Source: Lawsonibacter sp. (GTDB taxonomy: Bacteria; Bacillota; Clostridia; Oscillospirales; Oscillospiraceae). Taken from it: DNA of 5,551 nucleotides. Made by a program: the position numbers and the translations under genes. The stretch covers positions 1 through 5,551 of the forward strand of contig JAAWNI010000149.1 of NCBI GenBank assembly GCA_022798855.1. Direction: 5' to 3'. Positions 1 to 5,551 of this stretch are shown here, one piece after another; the stretch's first letter is position 1; every line of letters begins with the position of its first letter. The notes beneath the pieces are model-generated. The model was not told the DNA's origin and searched no databases. It worked only from the letters and a program-made list of their open reading frames with translations.

Positions 1-1
1 T

Positions 2-2053
2 CACGCCCCAAAAGGGGGCTATGTCAAGCCCAAAAACATGAAAAAGACCATGGGCCGGCTGGTGGGCTACCTCACCAAAAGCAAGCTGCCCCTGCTCTTC
101 GTTCTGCTGTGCCTTTTGGTTTCAGTGGGCGCCAATCTGGGCGGGTCGTACCTGATGCGGCCCATCATCAACAACTTTATCTGGTCGGGCTGCACCGACT
201 TCGCCGGACTGGGCTGGGCCATCCTCCAGCTGGCTGGCGTCTATCTGCTGGGCTGCTTGGCCACCTACGGCCAGTCGGCCATGATGGTCTGGCTGGCGGA
301 GAAGGGGGTCAACCGCCTGCGCAAGGACCTGTTCGACAGCTTGCAGAAGCTCCCCCTGTCCTACTTCGACCAGCACCCCCACGGCGAGCTGATGAGCCGG
401 TTCACCAACGACGCCGACAACGTGCAGATGGCCCTCCAGCAGAGCATGGTCTCCCTGTTCTCCAGCTGCCTGATGTTTGTGGGGCTGGTGGCCCTTATGC
501 TGGCCATCAACTGGAAGCTCTTTCTCGCCACCGCCCTGGTGCTGGCCCTCACCATATTCCTCTTCAAGCAGCTGGGGGGCCGCAGCCGGAAATTCTACCA
601 GAAGCAGCAGGCCGCCCTGGGGGCGGTCAACGGAGAAATCCAGGAGGTCATCGAGGGGCTGAAGGTGGTGAAGGCCTTCACCCACGAGGAGGAAGCCAAG
701 GCCAAGTTCCAGGCGCTGAACAACGCCTATCGTGACGCCGCCCAACGGGCCAACTTCTACTCGGGGGTCATTATGCCGGTGGCGGGCAACCTGATGAATA
801 TCAGCTACGCCCTCACCGCCGCCCTGGGGGGGCTGCTCTCCGTCCTCCAGGGCTTCGACCTGGGCGGGCTGGCCATCTACCTCAACTACTCCCGGCAGGT
901 GGGCCAGCCCCTGAACCAGATTTCCCAGCAGATGACCACCCTCCTGTCCGCCATGGCGGGTGCGGAGCGCATCTTTGAGGTGATGGACACCGCCGCCGAG
1001 GTGGATGAGGGCTCCGTTGCCCTGATCCCCGCCGAGAAGGACGCCAACGGCACCCTCTCCCCCTTCTCTGGAGCGGGGCGGCCCCGGACCTGGGCCTGGA
1101 AGACCCCACGGGGCAACGGCATGGAGCTGGTCCCCGTCTTTGTGGGGGAGGGCGAGGGCCTCACCGAGATTACCGACCCGGAAGCCGTCCCCGACCCCGC
1201 CCTGCTGGCCAGCCACGGCTGGGCCTGGAAGTACCCCGGCCCCGACGGAACGGTGGGGCTCCACCTCATCCGGGGCACCGTGCGCAATGTCCCAGGCGAG
1301 GACTACTGCCTCACCGAGCTGCGGGGGGCGGTGCGGTTCAGCCATGTGGACTTCTCCTACGTCCCGGGCAAGCGGATTTTGAAGGATGTGTCGGTCTACG
1401 CCGACCCGGGCCAGAAAATCGCCTTTGTGGGTTCCACCGGCGCGGGCAAGACCACCATCACCAACCTCATCAACCGGTTTTATGAGATCGAGGGCGGGCT
1501 TATCACCTACGACGGCATCGACGTGAAGGCCATCCGCAAGGACGACCTGCGCCGCTCTCTGGGGGCGGTGCTCCAGGACACCCACCTGTTCACCGGCACC
1601 ATCATGGACAACATCCGCTACGGCCGGCTGGACGCCACCGACGAGGAGTGCGTCGCCGCCGCCAAGAGCGCCAACGCCCACTCCTTCATCCGCCGCCTGC
1701 CCGAGGGGTATCAGACCATGGTCACCGGCGACGGGGCCAACCTGTCCCAGGGCCAACGCCAGCTGCTGGCCATCGCCCGGGCCGCCGTGGCCGACCCGCC
1801 GGTGATGATCCTGGACGAGGCCACCTCCTCCATCGACACCCGCACCGAGGCCCTCATCCAGCGGGGGATGGACGCCCTTATGGAGGACCGGACGGTCTTT
1901 GTCATCGCCCACCGGCTGTCCACCGTGCGCAACTCCAACTGCATCGTGGTCATTGAGCACGGGGAGATCGAGGAGAAGGGCAGCCACGAGGGCCTTCTGG
2001 AGGAAAAAGGCCGGTACTACCGGCTGTACACCGGGCAGTTCCAATTGTCCTAG
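2..2053 (+). CDS. ABC exporter half-transporter, membrane domain fused to ATPase (5' end outside window)
   Basis: This is an ATP-driven export subunit of the cytoplasmic membrane, of the type with one six-helix membrane domain followed by one nucleotide-binding domain. Numbering from the ATG at 38, hydrophobic segments lie near residues 17-40, 59-80, 136-157, 160-178, 242-265 and 268-285. The ATPase domain has Walker A GSTGAGKT (465-472), Q-loop Q513, signature LSQGQ (569-573), Walker B ending in D593-E594, D-loop SSID (597-600) and H-loop H625. All catalytic residues are intact. The ATG at 38 has no ribosome binding site. The frame stays open back to base 2 and reads HAPKGGYVKPKN just before it, which resembles the N-terminus of clostridial relatives, so I infer that the real start is upstream. 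Relatives usually work as heterodimers with an adjacent ABC gene, probably off the left edge. Between the domains, residues about 326-428 form an unusually long linker with two WAWK motifs. The substrate cannot be read from the sequence; multidrug or lipid-like export is only a family-level guess. Confidence 0.93.
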   Translation, partial: HAPKGGYVKPKNMKKTMGRLVGYLTKSKLPLLFVLLCLLVSVGANLGGSYLMRPIINNFIWSGCTDFAGLGWAILQLAGVYLLGCLATYGQSAMMVWLAEKGVNRLRKDLFDSLQKLPLSYFDQHPHGELMSRFTNDADNVQMALQQSMVSLFSSCLMFVGLVALMLAINWKLFLATALVLALTIFLFKQLGGRSRKFYQKQQAALGAVNGEIQEVIEGLKVVKAFTHEEEAKAKFQALNNAYRDAAQRANFYSGVIMPVAGNLMNISYALTAALGGLLSVLQGFDLGGLAIYLNYSRQVGQPLNQISQQMTTLLSAMAGAERIFEVMDTAAEVDEGSVALIPAEKDANGTLSPFSGAGRPRTWAWKTPRGNGMELVPVFVGEGEGLTEITDPEAVPDPALLASHGWAWKYPGPDGTVGLHLIRGTVRNVPGEDYCLTELRGAVRFSHVDFSYVPGKRILKDVSVYADPGQKIAFVGSTGAGKTTITNLINRFYEIEGGLITYDGIDVKAIRKDDLRRSLGAVLQDTHLFTGTIMDNIRYGRLDATDEECVAAAKSANAHSFIRRLPEGYQTMVTGDGANLSQGQRQLLAIARAAVADPPVMILDEATSSIDTRTEALIQRGMDALMEDRTVFVIAHRLSTVRNSNCIVVIEHGEIEEKGSHEGLLEEKGRYYRLYTGQFQLS

Positions 2054-2071
2054 CGGCCTGTCAAAGGCAGC

Positions 2072-2113
2072 AAAAAAAGGCTGAACTGATTTCCAGTTCA
2101 GCCTTTCTATTTT
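2072..2113. terminator. Bidirectional rho-independent terminator between convergent genes
   Basis: A perfect 13-bp stem (2076-2088 with 2094-2106) closes a 5-nt loop ATTTC. On the minus strand the stem runs into seven consecutive T (opposite the A run 2072-2078), which makes a strong terminator for rubrerythrin, whose stop codon is at 2112-2114. On the plus strand the tail is CTATTTT, a weaker U-tract, but it lies only 22 bases after the ABC gene stop and probably serves that gene too. Confidence 0.9.
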
Positions 2114-2648
2114 AATAGTTCTCGGCGTGAATCTCAAAATACGCCTGGGGATGGGCGCAGACGGGGCAAATCTCCGGGGCCTTCCCGCCCACCACGATGT
2201 GGCCGCAGTTCCGGCACTCCCAGACCTTGACCTCGCTCTTTTGGAAGACCTCCTGGATTTCCACGTTGCGCAGCAGGGCGCGGTAGCGCTCCTCGTGGCT
2301 CTTCTCGATGGCCGCCACCATGCGGAACTTTTCGGCCAGCTCGGGGAAGCCCTCCTTCTCCGCCGTCTCGGCGAAGGCGGCGTACATGTCGGTCCACTCG
2401 TAATTCTCGCCGTCGGCGGCGGCGCCCAGGTTCTCAGCGGTGGAGCCGATGCCCTCCAGCTCCTTGAACCACATCTTGGCGTGCTCCTTCTCGTTGTCGG
2501 CGGTCTTGAGGAACAGGGCGGCGATCTGCTCGAAGCCCTCCTTTTTGGCCTTGGAGGCGAAGTATGTGTACTTGTTCCGGGCCTGGGACTCCCCGGCGAA
2601 GGCCGCCTCTAAATTCTTCTCTGTCTGAGTGCCGGCGTACTTGTTCAT
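2112..2648 (-). CDS. rbr: Rubrerythrin (ferritin-like diiron domain plus rubredoxin domain)
   Basis: This is a cytoplasmic non-heme iron peroxidase of anaerobes that reduces hydrogen peroxide to water using electrons from rubredoxin or an NADH-dependent reductase. The 178-residue protein has the usual two-part layout. Residues about 1-130 form the four-helix ferritin-like domain with diiron ligand candidates E20, E53, H56 (ExxH), E94, E97, E115 and H118 (second ExxH). Residues about 141-178 form a rubredoxin-like domain with C145-x2-C148 and C161-x2-C164 for the FeS4 centre. All expected iron ligands are present. The start is fixed by an AAGGAGA ribosome binding site (2660-2654) six bases before the ATG. 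It is a single-gene unit with its own promoter at 2753-2725, convergent with the ABC gene and divergent from metK. Control by PerR would be usual for the family, but I see no clear PerR box. Confidence 0.96.
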   Translation of the reverse strand: MNKYAGTQTEKNLEAAFAGESQARNKYTYFASKAKKEGFEQIAALFLKTADNEKEHAKMWFKELEGIGSTAENLGAAADGENYEWTDMYAAFAETAEKEGFPELAEKFRMVAAIEKSHEERYRALLRNVEIQEVFQKSEVKVWECRNCGHIVVGGKAPEICPVCAHPQAYFEIHAENY

Positions 2649-2724
2649 GGTGTTCTCCTTTTTTCAGTTGATTTCGGCGGCGGAAAGCGGCGGGCCGCGT
2701 CCCTGCCGATAATGGTCCGCGTTC

Positions 2725-2753
2725 ATTCTATTCAATGGCGCACAGTTTGTCAA
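2725..2753 (-). promoter_or_regulatory. Sigma-A-type promoter for rubrerythrin
   Basis: On the minus strand a perfect -35 box TTGACA (2753-2748) is followed, after exactly 17 bases, by a -10 box TAGAAT (2730-2725, 5 of 6 matches to consensus). Transcription would start near 2718 and give an untranslated leader of about 70 bases before the ATG at 2648. The near-consensus boxes predict strong expression, which fits an abundant oxidative-stress protein. Confidence 0.8.
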
Positions 2754-2886
2754 CCCCCGTTCGCCAATTCCGCACACCCGTTTCATAAATTCTGAAAGAC
2801 TCTGGGCATACCAGCCTGTTCGCCATGTAGGGCAGAGCCCTTGCCCTAAATTTGCGGGACAAGCGCACCCCATCGCAGAAAACTCC
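2754..2886. other. Intergenic stretch between divergent promoters, no gene seen
   Basis: This spacer separates the rubrerythrin and metK promoters, which point away from each other. It has no convincing reading frame with a ribosome binding site. The only structure I see is a 7-bp hairpin TAGGGCA/TGCCCTA (2828-2834 with 2842-2848, loop of 7), with no proper T-tract. Its role is unknown and it may be chance. Confidence 0.5.
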
Positions 2887-2916
2887 TTGACAAGCTCCCC
2901 GCTCCCGCGTTATAAT
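2887..2916 (+). promoter_or_regulatory. Consensus sigma-A promoter for the riboswitch-metK transcript
   Basis: A perfect -35 TTGACA (2887-2892) and a perfect -10 TATAAT (2911-2916) are separated by 18 bases. Transcription should begin around 2922-2925, about 12-15 bases upstream of the first riboswitch helix. Such a strong constitutive promoter fits a gene whose control is by attenuation in the leader. Confidence 0.9.
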
Positions 2917-2936
2917 AGCTTTGGAAAATTGAATAG

Positions 2937-3035
2937 CCTTATCAAGAGCGGTGGAGGGAACGGCCCGATGAAGCCCGGCAACCTGCGTATGCGCGCAAGG
3001 TGCTAAATCCGGCGGTAGTGTATCGAAAGATGAGG
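2937..3035 (+). promoter_or_regulatory. SAM-I (S-box) riboswitch aptamer upstream of metK
   Basis: The conserved S-box core is directly readable: TTATCAAGAG, then GGTGGAGGG, then GGCCC, GATGAAGCCCGGCAACC, AAGGTGCTAA and GAAAGATGAG. Helix P1 pairs CCTTATC (2937-2943) with GATGAGG (3029-3035). P3 pairs the ACCTGCG side (2981-2987) with the CGCA-AGGT side (2994-3001). P4 is very short: CGGTA (3013-3017) with TATCG (3021-3025) around a 3-nt loop. In this family, S-adenosylmethionine binding stabilises P1, which frees a downstream terminator and stops transcription. The regulated gene is the synthase of the ligand itself, a classic feedback loop. Confidence 0.95.
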
Positions 3036-3048
3036 GTGCAACCAGATC

Positions 3049-3079
3049 AAAACGCTCCGCCGTCCGGCGGGGTGTTTTT
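3049..3079 (+). terminator. Riboswitch expression-platform terminator
   Basis: AAAACGCTCCGCC (3049-3061) pairs with the segment 3066-3078 over 13 base pairs, counting G-T wobbles, around a GTCC loop. It ends in a run of five T (3075-3079). It begins 14 bases after the aptamer and ends 17 bases before the metK ribosome binding site. That is the position of an attenuator formed when SAM is bound. Confidence 0.9.
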
Positions 3080-3110
3080 GCGCTCCCAAGAAAAGAAAGG
3101 AGAAAAAACT

Positions 3111-4295
3111 ATGGCAAAGCGGCTTTTCACATCCGAATCAGTTACCGAGGGACATCCTGACAAAATCTGCGACCAAATTTCCGACGGCGTTCTGGACGCC
3201 ATCATCGCCCAGGACCCCCAGGCCCGGGTGGCCTGTGAGACGACGGCCACCACCGGCCTGATCCATGTTATGGGGGAGATTACCACCTCCTGCTATGTGG
3301 ACATCCCCAAGATTGCCCGCCAGGTGGTGAAGGACATCGGCTACGACCGGGCCAAGTTCGGCTTTGACTGCTCCACCTGCGCGGTGGTCACCTCCATTGA
3401 CGAGCAGTCGGGCGACATCGCCATGGGCGTGGACAAGTGCCTGGAAGCCAAGGAGGGCACGCAGGACGACGGCCTGGACAACGGCGCCGGCGACCAGGGC
3501 ATGATGTTCGGCTACGCCTGCGACGAGACGCCGGAGCTGATGCCTTTGCCCATCTCCCTGGCCCAGAAGCTGGCCATGCAGCTGACAAAGGTGCGCAAGC
3601 AGGGCAAGGTGGACTACCTGCGGCCCGACGGCAAGACCCAGGTAACGGTGGAGTACGATGAGGACAACAAGCCCGTCCGTGTTGACGCGGTGGTGGTGTC
3701 CACCCAGCACGGCTCCGAGGTGGAGCTGGACCAGATCCGGAAGGACATGATCGAGCTGGTCATCAAGCCCATCATCCCCGCCGGGCTGCTGGACGGGGAT
3801 ACCAAGATTTATGTCAACCCCACCGGCCGCTTCGTCATTGGCGGGCCCCAGGGGGACTCCGGCCTCACCGGGCGGAAGATCATTGTGGATACTTACGGCG
3901 GCTCCGCCCCCCACGGCGGCGGCGCCTTCTCCGGCAAGGACCCCACCAAGGTGGACCGCTCCGCCGCCTACGCCGCCCGGTGGGCGGCCAAGAACGTGGT
4001 AGCTGCCGGCCTGGCCTCCCGCTGCCAGGTGCAGCTGGCCTACGCCATCGGGGTGGCCCAGCCCGTCTCCGTCCGGGTGGACACCTTCGGCACCGGAACG
4101 GTCGCCGACGCCAAGCTGGAGGAAGCGGTGGAGAAGGTCTTCGACCTGCGCCCCGCCGCGATCATCCGGGACCTGGACCTGAGAAAGCCCATCTACCGCC
4201 AGCTGGCCGCTTACGGCCACTTCGGCCGGGAGGACCTGGGGGTGGCCTGGGAGAAGACCGACCGGGTGGATGCGCTGAAAAAGGCGCTGTCTTAG
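3111..4295 (+). CDS. metK: S-adenosylmethionine synthetase (methionine adenosyltransferase)
   Basis: This cytoplasmic enzyme makes S-adenosylmethionine from methionine and ATP, releasing phosphate and pyrophosphate, and supplies the cell's main methyl donor. The 394-residue protein is of normal length and complete. Visible family marks are GHPDKICDQISD near the N-terminus (H15, D17, K18), the signature GAGDQGMMFGY (125-135) and the glycine-rich phosphate-binding GGGAFSGKDPTK (269-280). The start at 3111 is chosen because AAAGGAGA (3096-3103) lies eight bases ahead and the protein then begins MAKRLFTSESV, as in relatives. An in-frame extension to about 3000 would run through the riboswitch and is rejected. 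Expression is predicted to fall when SAM is abundant, through the SAM-I riboswitch and attenuator in the leader. The stop codon TAG overlaps the left end of a small foldback element. Confidence 0.98.
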   Translation: MAKRLFTSESVTEGHPDKICDQISDGVLDAIIAQDPQARVACETTATTGLIHVMGEITTSCYVDIPKIARQVVKDIGYDRAKFGFDCSTCAVVTSIDEQSGDIAMGVDKCLEAKEGTQDDGLDNGAGDQGMMFGYACDETPELMPLPISLAQKLAMQLTKVRKQGKVDYLRPDGKTQVTVEYDEDNKPVRVDAVVVSTQHGSEVELDQIRKDMIELVIKPIIPAGLLDGDTKIYVNPTGRFVIGGPQGDSGLTGRKIIVDTYGGSAPHGGGAFSGKDPTKVDRSAAYAARWAAKNVVAAGLASRCQVQLAYAIGVAQPVSVRVDTFGTGTVADAKLEEAVEKVFDLRPAAIIRDLDLRKPIYRQLAAYGHFGREDLGVAWEKTDRVDALKKALS

Positions 4296-4313
4296 AACCT
4301 GTATTCATAACCG
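4294..4313 (+). repeat. Left terminal inverted repeat of the foldback element
   Basis: This 20-base end matches the complement of 4437-4456 at 19 positions; the one difference is T4308. Its first two bases are the last two of the metK stop codon TAG. Confidence 0.8.
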
Positions 4314-4455
4314 GAGGATGCCAGATGGGCGAGGATTTTTCCTGCTAGACAAGGAGGTTTTTTGCGGCAAGCCTGACGGATTGCAAGGAAAAGCGACGCA
4401 GTATGGCGGGAAAAAGACCGCCCAGACGGCGTTTAACGGTTGTGAATACAGGTTC
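4295..4455. mobile_element. MITE-like foldback element inserted at the metK stop codon
   Basis: The 20-base end AGAACCTGTATTCATAACCG (4294-4313) is the inverted complement of 4437-4456 with 19 of 20 matches. The symmetry continues inward without gaps as an imperfect palindrome to about residue 50 from each end: GCC, TGGGCG, TTTTTCC and GC blocks line up. A GCAA/TTGC pair (4367-4370, 4381-4384) shares the same centre near 4375. The element is bounded by TTA on both sides (4292-4294, 4456-4458), consistent with a 3-bp target duplication. It encodes no transposase, so if mobile it would depend on an enzyme supplied elsewhere. It lies between metK and the metK terminator and would form a long hairpin in the transcript. 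Calling it a MITE is an inference; a fixed structured RNA or palindromic intergenic repeat is the alternative. Confidence 0.7.
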
Positions 4456-4456
4456 T
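4437..4456 (-). repeat. Right terminal inverted repeat of the foldback element
   Basis: This is the inverted partner of 4294-4313. It is followed by TTA-ACCC, which carries the second copy of the proposed TTA target duplication. Confidence 0.8.
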
Positions 4457-4486
4457 TAACCCTGGCTGAGAAAGCAAACATAGCGG

Positions 4487-4535
4487 TCAGGCTGTCGAAA
4501 AGCCAAAAATGGGCTTTTCGGCGGCCTGATTTTTT
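4487..4535 (+). terminator. Strong rho-independent terminator of metK
   Basis: The core stem CGAAAAGCC (4496-4504) pairs perfectly with GGCTTTTCG (4512-4520) around a 7-nt loop. It extends outward to 4487/4529 with a few G-T wobbles, for about 18 pairs in all. Six T follow (4530-4535). It is probably the original metK terminator. It now lies about 190 bases from the stop codon because the foldback element sits in between. Confidence 0.92.
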
Positions 4536-4548
4536 CACTTTCCATAAA

Positions 4549-4577
4549 TAGACAATTGACCGGCTGTAGAGTAGAAT
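4549..4577 (+). promoter_or_regulatory. Probable sigma-A promoter of deoC
   Basis: TAGACA (4549-4554) and TAGAAT (4572-4577) each match consensus at 5 of 6 positions and are 17 bases apart. They lie just after the metK terminator and about 45 bases before the deoC start. An alternative -35, TTGACC at 4556-4561, has no well-spaced -10 partner. Confidence 0.6.
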
Positions 4578-4595
4578 AATACGGCATAAATCTAA

Positions 4596-4618
4596 CCCGC
4601 CCTGAGCGGGAAAAGGAG
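4596..4618 (+). promoter_or_regulatory. Small hairpin next to the deoC ribosome binding site
   Basis: CCCGC (4596-4600) pairs with GCGGG (4606-4610) around CCTGA. The AAAAGGAG ribosome binding site (4611-4618) follows directly. The hairpin does not cover the binding site, so it may simply stabilise the message start or space the ribosome. No regulatory role can be shown from sequence. Confidence 0.4.
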
Positions 4619-4623
4619 CAAGA

Positions 4624-5271
4624 ATGATGGATCAGAGAGAAATTTTAGCCCGTGTCGATCACACCATCCTCACTCCCACGGCCACATGGGAACAGGTAAA
4701 GGCTGTCTGTGACGAGGGGAAGCAGCTTGGCGTGGCCAGCGTCTGTATTCCGCCCCGTTACGTGAAGCGGGCCAACGACTACGCGGGCGGCGGCCTGAAG
4801 ATATGCACAGTGGTCGGCTTCCCCAACGGCTACGCCACCCCCGAGGTCAAGGTGTTTGAGACGGAGGACGCCATCCGGGACGGGGCGGATGAGATCGACA
4901 TGGTCATCAACCAGGGCCTGGCCAAAGAGGGCGACTGGGAGGGCGTGCTGGCTGAGATCAAGGCGGTAAAGGCCTCCTGCAAGGGCCGTATTTTAAAGGT
5001 AATCGTCGAAGCCTGCAATTTTACCAGCGAGGAAAAAACCACCCTGTGCCGGATCATATCCATGTCCGGGGCCGAGTTCATCAAGACCTCCACCGGCTTT
5101 GGGCCGGGCGGGGCCACGGTGGAGGACGTAAGGCTGTTCCGGGAGCATGTCAGCCCTGACGTGCGGGTAAAGGCCGCCGGCGGCATCCGCACGTTTGAGC
5201 AGGCGCAGGCCATGATCGATGCCGGGGCCGACCGCGTCGGCGCCAGCGCCCTGGCGGCTCTGGCCAAATAA
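4624..5271 (+). CDS. deoC: Deoxyribose-phosphate aldolase
   Basis: This cytoplasmic class I aldolase cleaves 2-deoxy-D-ribose 5-phosphate into glyceraldehyde 3-phosphate and acetaldehyde, the last step of deoxynucleoside breakdown. The 215-residue TIM-barrel protein is a typical short bacterial form. Visible active-site segments are VDHTILTP (11-18), EIDMVIN with D92, KVIVEACNF (125-133), FIKTSTGF with the Schiff-base lysine K154, and KAAGGIR with the accessory lysine K183. All catalytic residues are present. Two ATG codons stand in tandem at 4624 and 4627. The GGAG of the binding site is 5 bases from the first and 8 from the second, so the second may be the main start and the protein one residue shorter. 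The gene stands alone between two terminators, with no other deo gene (deoA, deoB, pdp or nup) in view. Confidence 0.97.
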   Translation: MMDQREILARVDHTILTPTATWEQVKAVCDEGKQLGVASVCIPPRYVKRANDYAGGGLKICTVVGFPNGYATPEVKVFETEDAIRDGADEIDMVINQGLAKEGDWEGVLAEIKAVKASCKGRILKVIVEACNFTSEEKTTLCRIISMSGAEFIKTSTGFGPGGATVEDVRLFREHVSPDVRVKAAGGIRTFEQAQAMIDAGADRVGASALAALAK

Positions 5272-5318
5272 CCGGCCTTTTACAGCGCGCGGCCCTGCCC
5301 GCCGCAAAAATAAGAAAC

Positions 5319-5373
5319 AAACAAAAACAGCGAAAGACTGCCGAAAAAAGGGTCTTGGGCTGTTTTTGTTTTT
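5319..5373 (+). terminator. Rho-independent terminator of deoC
   Basis: AAACAAAAACAGC (5319-5331) pairs with GCTGTTTTTGTTT (5359-5371). The apex is folded further by AAGAC/GTCTT (5334-5338 with 5352-5356). The right arm ends in the T-rich TTTTTGTTTTT. The A-rich left arm means the structure could also stop transcription coming from the right. It lies about 50 bases after the deoC stop. Confidence 0.88.
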
Positions 5374-5444
5374 GCCTGCCAAGGCGGTGGCTGAGGGAGT
5401 ATAGTCGACGCACTTGAGAAGAGGTAAAAAGGAGGGCAGGAAAA

Positions 5445-5551
5445 ATGGCGCGGGGCAAGGCGGAGGATGCAGGCGGGCTTGACGCCCGCCAAAGACGACA
5501 ACGCCGCCCTGTGCTATTTGGACCACCGAACTTTACCGATTTTCAAGTGTG
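5445..5551 (+). CDS. Possible 5' end of an unrecognised gene, cut by the window edge
   Basis: An ATG at 5445 is preceded by a good ribosome binding site, AAGGAGGG with GGAGG at 5431-5435, nine bases away. The frame stays open for 35 codons to the window edge (MARGKAEDAGGLDARQ...). The translation is arginine-rich with weak GC bias at third positions, unlike the neighbours. A second ATG at 5467 in another frame (MQAGLTPAKDDNAALCY...) gives a more natural protein and more neighbour-like codon use, but has a poor ribosome binding site. Which frame, if either, is real cannot be settled here. No function is recognised. A perfect 7-bp hairpin, GGCGGGC/GCCCGCC (5472-5478 with 5484-5490), lies in the region. 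Confidence 0.3.
   Translation, partial: MARGKAEDAGGLDARQRRQRRPVLFGPPNFTDFQV

Noticed and set aside
122..2137. 671-codon open frame on the minus strand opposite the ABC gene
   Set aside because: It is a by-product of strong GC bias at third positions. The translation is rich in G, V, L and H with no recognisable domain, while the plus strand has all the ABC motifs.
2828..2848. Hairpin TAGGGCA/TGCCCTA as a terminator or small RNA
   Set aside because: It has no T-tract and no promoter pointing through it, and a 7-bp stem can occur by chance in GC-rich DNA.
2664..2873. 69-codon minus-strand frame upstream of rubrerythrin
   Set aside because: It has no ribosome binding site. It spans the rubrerythrin promoter and its composition is not protein-like.
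3000..3110. N-terminal extension of metK from an upstream start
   Set aside because: It would translate the riboswitch 3' part and the attenuator hairpin. The ATG at 3111 has a proper ribosome binding site and matches the family N-terminus.
3138..4220. 360-codon open frame on the minus strand opposite metK
   Set aside because: It has the same mirror-frame effect and low-complexity composition. metK on the plus strand is unmistakable.
4318..4551. 77-codon open frame (MPDGRGFFLLDKEVF...) after metK
   Set aside because: It runs through most of the foldback element and the whole metK terminator, so it is very unlikely to be a real protein. Similar hypothetical proteins in databases would be expected from copies of the repeat.
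4993..5526. 177-codon minus-strand frame over the end of deoC and the region downstream
   Set aside because: It is antisense to the deoC catalytic region and crosses the deoC terminator. It has no recognisable domain.

Overview
The window looks like a chromosomal segment from a GC-rich Bacillota, most likely a gut Clostridia of the Oscillospiraceae type. That assignment is an inference from five things: strong GC bias at third codon positions, AAGGAG-type ribosome binding sites, an S-box (SAM-I) riboswitch ahead of metK, a clostridial-type ABC exporter subunit and a rubrerythrin of an anaerobe. The genes are ordinary housekeeping and stress genes. The more unusual material lies between them.

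Layout: (1) 2-2053, plus strand: the 3' part of an ABC exporter half-transporter (membrane domain plus ATPase). Its true start lies off the left edge. (2) 2076-2106: a perfect 13-bp hairpin that terminates both the ABC gene and the convergent gene that follows. (3) 2112-2648, minus strand: rubrerythrin, with its own sigma-A-type promoter at 2725-2753. (4) 2754-2886: intergenic DNA with no gene seen. (5) 2887-3110: a consensus promoter, a SAM-I riboswitch aptamer and its expression-platform terminator, leading to metK at 3111-4295. (6) 4295-4455: a 161-bp foldback element with near-perfect 20-bp inverted ends, read here as a MITE. It sits in the metK stop codon and separates metK from its own terminator at 4487-4535. 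(7) 4549-5271: a promoter and deoC, followed by a terminator at 5319-5373. (8) 5374-5551: the possible start of another gene that runs off the right edge.

The genes appear to form independent single-gene transcription units, each with its own promoter and/or terminator, rather than an operon. metK makes S-adenosylmethionine and is predicted to be shut down by that product through the riboswitch. Rubrerythrin detoxifies peroxide. DeoC degrades deoxyribose 5-phosphate. The ABC protein probably works with a partner subunit encoded upstream of the window. I do not see a new multi-gene system. The best leads are the MITE in the metK stop codon and the duplicated WAWK module in the ABC linker.
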